A stretch of DNA of 7,047 nucleotides, taken from positions 1 to 7,047 of the forward strand of contig DASTGO010000183.1 of assembly GCA_035719045.1 (NCBI GenBank), in the 5' to 3' direction. The position numbers were made by a program, and so were the translations under genes. Position 1 is the stretch's first letter, and every line of letters starts with the position of its first letter. The stretch comes from DASTGO01 sp035719045 (GTDB lineage Bacteria > Actinomycetota > Actinomycetes > Actinomycetales > Kineosporiaceae). A model generated the notes under the pieces. That model ran no database searches. It was not told the origin of the DNA and saw only the letters and a program-made list of their open reading frames with translations. Shown in pieces: positions 5,575-7,047 of the stretch.

Positions 5575-6042
5575 ATGACCGTCCCCGAGACCCCGGCAGA
5601 GCCACCGACTCAACCCGTGACCCACTTCCCCGCCTCTCATCTCGTCAACTGGAGCGACCTCACGCCTGCCGAGTGCCAGAGACTGCTTGACTCCCGCAAC
5701 GTGGGCCGAATCGGGTGGAACGCCCTCAGCGGTCCGATGATCCTCCCCATCAGCTACATGCCGGTCAATGACCTCCTGGTCTTCCGCACCTCCCCGTTCG
5801 GGCTGCTCTCCGAGCTGGTGCGTCCCACCCAGGTGGTCCTGGAGGTGGATGACCTCGACGTCACTCGGCACACCGGCTGGAGCGTTCTCGTCCACGGCCG
5901 GGCCGAAGCCATCGCTTCACCGCCCCTGCTGAACCATCTGTGGATGATCGAAGGGGCGCAGCCGTGGGCTGCGGGGGTGCGCACCGTCTTCATCGGGATC
6001 ACCGTTGAAGGGGTCACCGGTCGAGCCTTCGACAGGTTTTGA
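5575..6042 (+). CDS. Pyridoxamine 5'-phosphate oxidase family protein (FMN-binding split barrel)
   Basis: The 155-residue cytoplasmic protein has the Pyridox_ox_2 pattern. It begins with a Pro-rich tail (1-19) and LTPAECQRLLDSRNVGRIGW (29-48). The barrel strands follow: GPMILPISYMPVNDLLVFRT (53-72), VVLEVDDLDVTRHTGWSVLV (87-106) and HGRAEAI (107-113). Members bind FMN or F420 and act as small flavin- or deazaflavin-dependent reductases or oxidases. True pyridoxine oxidase activity is not implied by this short form, and the substrate is unknown. In mycobacteria several such proteins belong to the hypoxia/dormancy (DosR) regulon, but no clear DosR-type operator is visible upstream here. The length is usual and all core blocks are present. 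It follows a gene-poor stretch, so it should have its own promoter. Confidence 0.88.
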   Translation: MTVPETPAEPPTQPVTHFPASHLVNWSDLTPAECQRLLDSRNVGRIGWNALSGPMILPISYMPVNDLLVFRTSPFGLLSELVRPTQVVLEVDDLDVTRHTGWSVLVHGRAEAIASPPLLNHLWMIEGAQPWAAGVRTVFIGITVEGVTGRAFDRF

Positions 6043-6446
6043 GCTCGACTCTCCGTCGAACTACGGAAGCCGCTGCACACCCATGCATTCACGTCGGAGT
6101 CCGGCGGCCGCCCGGACCCCAATGCCGAGTTCGTGGTCGCTCAGTCCTTGCACAGTAGTTGGGACTTGTCCTGGATCATGAGGGCACGCAAGGCGGTGTT
6201 CCGCTGGTTCGGGCGCCGCCACCGCCGCAGGTAGGCCACGTCTTGGCTATCCGTGGACGCGACCGCTCGGCGGCAAGAGCGGACGAGCGTAGCCGTCCTC
6301 AGCGCGGCAGCTGCGGACATTCAACTGCGCGCATTCTCAAGGGATGCGCACGGTGAGGGCTGACTCGCGCTGGGCATCTCGACGGGCGGGGCCGATTTCA
6401 CCCGGACGGTTTGCAGCACCAGCAGATCCGCCGGCGTGCCCCGTGC
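6043..6446. other. Convergent intergenic region
   Basis: These 404 bases lie between two genes that end towards each other. I see no convincing gene. The frame of the flavoprotein continues coding-like after its stop for 63 codons, including PNAEFVVAQSLHSSWDLSWI and the basic tail MRARKAVFRWFGRRHRRR, ending at TAG 6232-6234. It has no good start or Shine-Dalgarno. An imperfect palindrome GGGACTTGTCCT sits at 6161-6172 and a hairpin at 6263-6282. Confidence 0.4.
6263..6282. terminator. Possible terminator hairpin between convergent genes
   Basis: CCGCTC and GAGCGG form a perfect 6-bp GC-rich stem around an 8-base loop (GGCGGCAA). It lies about 220 bases after the flavoprotein stop and 165 bases after the GNAT stop. 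There is no T-run on either side, as is common for actinobacterial hairpins, so this is only a candidate. Confidence 0.25.
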
Positions 6447-6989
6447 TCACCCCCGCCACTCCTCGGCAAGGACTGCATAGGTGTAGCCGTCGAGCCAGCC
6501 GAGCTCGGCGTGGAAGGAGTCCTTGACGCCGTGCTGCTCGCGCCGCATCCCCAGCTTCTCCAGCACCCGCCACGACGCGACGTTGTCGGCGAAGCACCCG
6601 GCCTGGACCCGGCGCAGCCCCAGCCGGCCGAAAGCATTCGCGAGCGCATCGCGCGCCAGCGCCGTCGCGATGCCCCGGCCCGCGTGGTCCGGGTGCACGA
6701 AGTACGAGAGGCGCCCCTCACGGCCGACGAACTCCAGCTCGTGACCCGACTGCCCCATCCCGTCGACGACCCCCAGGGTCGCTTGGCCGACCATCACGCC
6801 GTCGAGGACCGCCACGACCCGGTGGTGATCGTGGTCGTCGTATGCCGCCCAGTCGGCGACGTACTCCTCGGTGTCCTCGATGCGCTGCTGCAGGAACCAG
6901 CGGGTTACGTCGGGCCGGTGGCGCCAGGTCAGGAACTGCTCGGCGAGATCGGCCGTGGGGGAGGTGAGCTGGAGCCCGGGGATCGTCAC
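6447..6989 (-). CDS. GNAT-family N-acetyltransferase (RimJ/RimL or AAC(6')-like)
   Basis: The 180-residue protein should transfer acetyl from acetyl-CoA to an amine; the acceptor is unknown. The N-terminal half (FLTWRHRPDVTRWFLQQRIE, 19-38) has the Trp/Arg-rich look of Acetyltransf_3/8 members. The CoA pyrophosphate loop is LSYFVHPDHAGRGIATALAR (94-113) with the AGRGIA signature, followed by GLRRVQAGCFADNVASWRVL (124-143) and EKLGMRRE (144-151), the usual motif-B region. The tail GWLDGYTYAVLAEEW is also family-like. GTG 6989-6987 is the first start near the domain but has no clear Shine-Dalgarno. The same frame remains open upstream to the window edge (GHLRLLAELESPSV before it), so the true start could lie outside. 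It is convergent with the flavoprotein. Confidence 0.85.
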   Translation of the reverse strand: MTIPGLQLTSPTADLAEQFLTWRHRPDVTRWFLQQRIEDTEEYVADWAAYDDHDHHRVVAVLDGVMVGQATLGVVDGMGQSGHELEFVGREGRLSYFVHPDHAGRGIATALARDALANAFGRLGLRRVQAGCFADNVASWRVLEKLGMRREQHGVKDSFHAELGWLDGYTYAVLAEEWRG

Positions 6990-7047
6990 GCTGGGCGACT
7001 CTAGCTCGGCGAGTAGCCGAAGGTGACCGCAAGCCGCGCCGTCGCCG

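Noticed and set aside
5332..5895. Minus-strand open frame of 187 codons opposite the flavoprotein
   Set aside because: Antisense to a confident split-barrel flavoprotein; composition is shadow-like and no motif is present.
6411..7004. Plus-strand open frame of 197 codons opposite the GNAT gene
   Set aside because: Antisense of a recognisable acetyltransferase; no family motif of its own.

Overview
This 7 kb window is very GC-rich. Its real reading frames have G or C at almost every third position, GTG starts are common, and the gene families (PH-like membrane protein, MltB-type transglycosylase with an Asp-rich loop, five-helix Moco protein, split-barrel flavoprotein) are those of a high-GC actinobacterium (Actinomycetota). 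I cannot name the genus. I see no tRNA, rRNA, CRISPR array, intact mobile element or phage module, and no coherent new multi-gene system.

Left edge (1-1000): a zone of apparent gene decay. The minus strand carries two coding-like stretches that look broken, one shifting between frames (24-306) and one with an internal TGA (313-621). On the plus strand lies an isolated C-terminal DUF1214 domain (634-999) without the large N-terminal part usual in DUF1254/DUF1214 proteins. Region 1124-1879 (minus) is a four-helix membrane protein with a PH-like C-terminal domain. Bases 1880-2448 hold no convincing gene, only short coding-like fragments.

Centre (2449-4028, minus strand): a probable three-gene transcription unit read from right to left. 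It holds a NUDIX-like protein, a 56-residue ORF too short for routine gene calling, and a secreted or anchored lytic murein transglycosylase whose GTG start lies 2 bases after the small ORF's stop. The unit is divergent, across 86 bases, from a plus-strand gene (4115-5143) for a membrane-anchored, sulfite-oxidase/YedY-like molybdopterin oxidoreductase. That protein has a heme-b-like four-helix module, then a fifth helix carrying an internal twin-arginine motif and followed by an Arg cluster. These are the signs of hybrid Sec/Tat insertion.

Right part (5144-7047): a 431-base gap holds a remnant of a serine-recombinase-type helix-turn-helix on the minus strand and a small hairpin. It is followed by a pyridoxamine-5'-phosphate-oxidase-family flavoprotein (5575-6042, plus) with a strong Shine-Dalgarno site. 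A 404-base convergent gap separates this from a GNAT acetyltransferase (6447-6989, minus), whose frame is still open at the window edge.

The genes do not form one pathway. The clearest links are the redox/cofactor theme (Moco protein, FMN-binding protein) and the cell-wall cluster around the transglycosylase.
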